Origin: Candolleomyces eurysporus
Taxonomy: Eukaryota; Basidiomycota; Agaricomycetes; Agaricales; Psathyrellaceae
NCBI GenBank assembly: GCA_027579435.1
Contig: JANBPK010001256.1
Coordinates: 1 to 42,241, forward strand
DNA: 42,241 nt
Direction of reading: 5' to 3'
Shown: in pieces, positions 42,051 to 42,241 of the stretch
Layout: every line of letters begins with the position of its first letter
Position numbering within the stretch: the first letter of the stretch is position 1
The notes under the pieces: generated by a model
Databases searched by the model: none
Told to the model about the DNA's origin: nothing
The model's input: only the letters and a program-made list of their open reading frames with translations
Translations under genes and position numbers: made by a program

Positions 42051-42241
42051 TCAGCTCAAGATTCCGTATTCATATACTAAGATTCCCAGTATACATGCTC
42101 TCCCTTTACGTGAGAGAATTATATCGGTCTCGACCCCACGTCTATACTTCCACCACCCCTTGAGACCTTCAACCAATACGCCAAAGGACGCTTGATTCTC
42201 CTGCCAAAGGTTCTTCAAAGCCTGTACCACATTGTCAGACT
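42051..42241 (-). CDS. Second NACHT NTPase gene, 3' end only
   Basis: The reverse complement matches the 3' end of the left NACHT gene from about 8580 onward, including the codons for GWWKYRRGVET. After that point about 24-25 bases are missing relative to the left copy. The frame then passes the position of the left stop and runs through what is 3' flank there, ending at 42051 (DIILSRKGRACILGILVYEY and a few more residues). The C-terminal tail therefore differs. The rest of the gene lies outside the window, so whether it is intact is unknown. Confidence 0.75.
   Translation of the reverse strand, partial: SDNVVQALKNLWQENQASFGVLVEGLKGWWKYRRGVETDIILSRKGRACILGILVYEYGILS

Noticed and set aside
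1..42241. CRISPR array, bacterial operon or prokaryotic defence system
   Set aside because: Intron-rich fungal nuclear genes throughout; no regularly spaced repeats with unique spacers.

Overview
The window is nuclear DNA from a filamentous basidiomycete, almost certainly an agaricomycete. Evidence: genes broken by many short introns of about 45-90 nt with GTRNGT/YAG ends; a secreted glucuronoyl-esterase-like enzyme with a fungal CBM1 cellulose-binding module; fungal NBS1, SUMO, EOS1 and AlkB-like genes; and local expansion of F-box and NACHT genes, typical of mushroom-forming fungi. The species cannot be named from the sequence.

Layout. (1) 0.5-6.2 kb, plus strand: a 10-exon NBS1 (nibrin) gene, then a 5-exon gene of unknown function. 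(2) 6.6-16.8 kb: a NACHT NTPase gene followed by three tandem paralogous F-box-like genes (A, B, C), mixed with duplicated promoter pieces and small inverted fragments of the EOS1 gene that lies intact near 37-39.5 kb. (3) 17.4-20.1 kb, minus strand: a CE15-CBM1 carbohydrate esterase and a 5-exon SUMO gene. (4) 20.6-27.1 kb, minus strand: a protein of about 2,085 residues with a helical membrane-curvature-like head and a very long disordered tail, divergent (78 bp) from an AlkB-type dioxygenase gene on the plus strand. (5) 28.0-32.3 kb: a 1-kb element with inverted ends, a relic of a flavin oxidase gene, a short spaced repeat and a multi-exon unknown gene with a likely frame break. (6) 32.4-34.6 kb, minus strand: an 11-exon secreted FAD-linked oxidase. 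(7) 36.6-39.5 kb, plus strand: EOS1 with a long disordered N-terminal half. (8) 39.8-42.2 kb, minus strand: a fourth F-box paralogue (D) and the 3' end of a second NACHT gene.

The main structural result is that blocks 2 and 8 are inverted copies of one unit: NACHT 3' end, spacer, F-box gene, then the EOS1 3' flank. On the left the F-box gene was amplified to three copies inside the unit. Gene A keeps the upstream flank seen at D and gene C keeps the downstream flank seen at D, as expected if a D-like locus was copied in inverse orientation and then expanded. The repeated pairing of a NACHT NTPase with an F-box-like protein may be a functional module (self/non-self recognition coupled to ubiquitylation), but that is inference.

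Many genes look frameshifted only because a single ambiguous base (n) is inserted beside a homopolymer. Ignoring the n restores frame at 12 checked coding sites, so these genes are annotated as intact.
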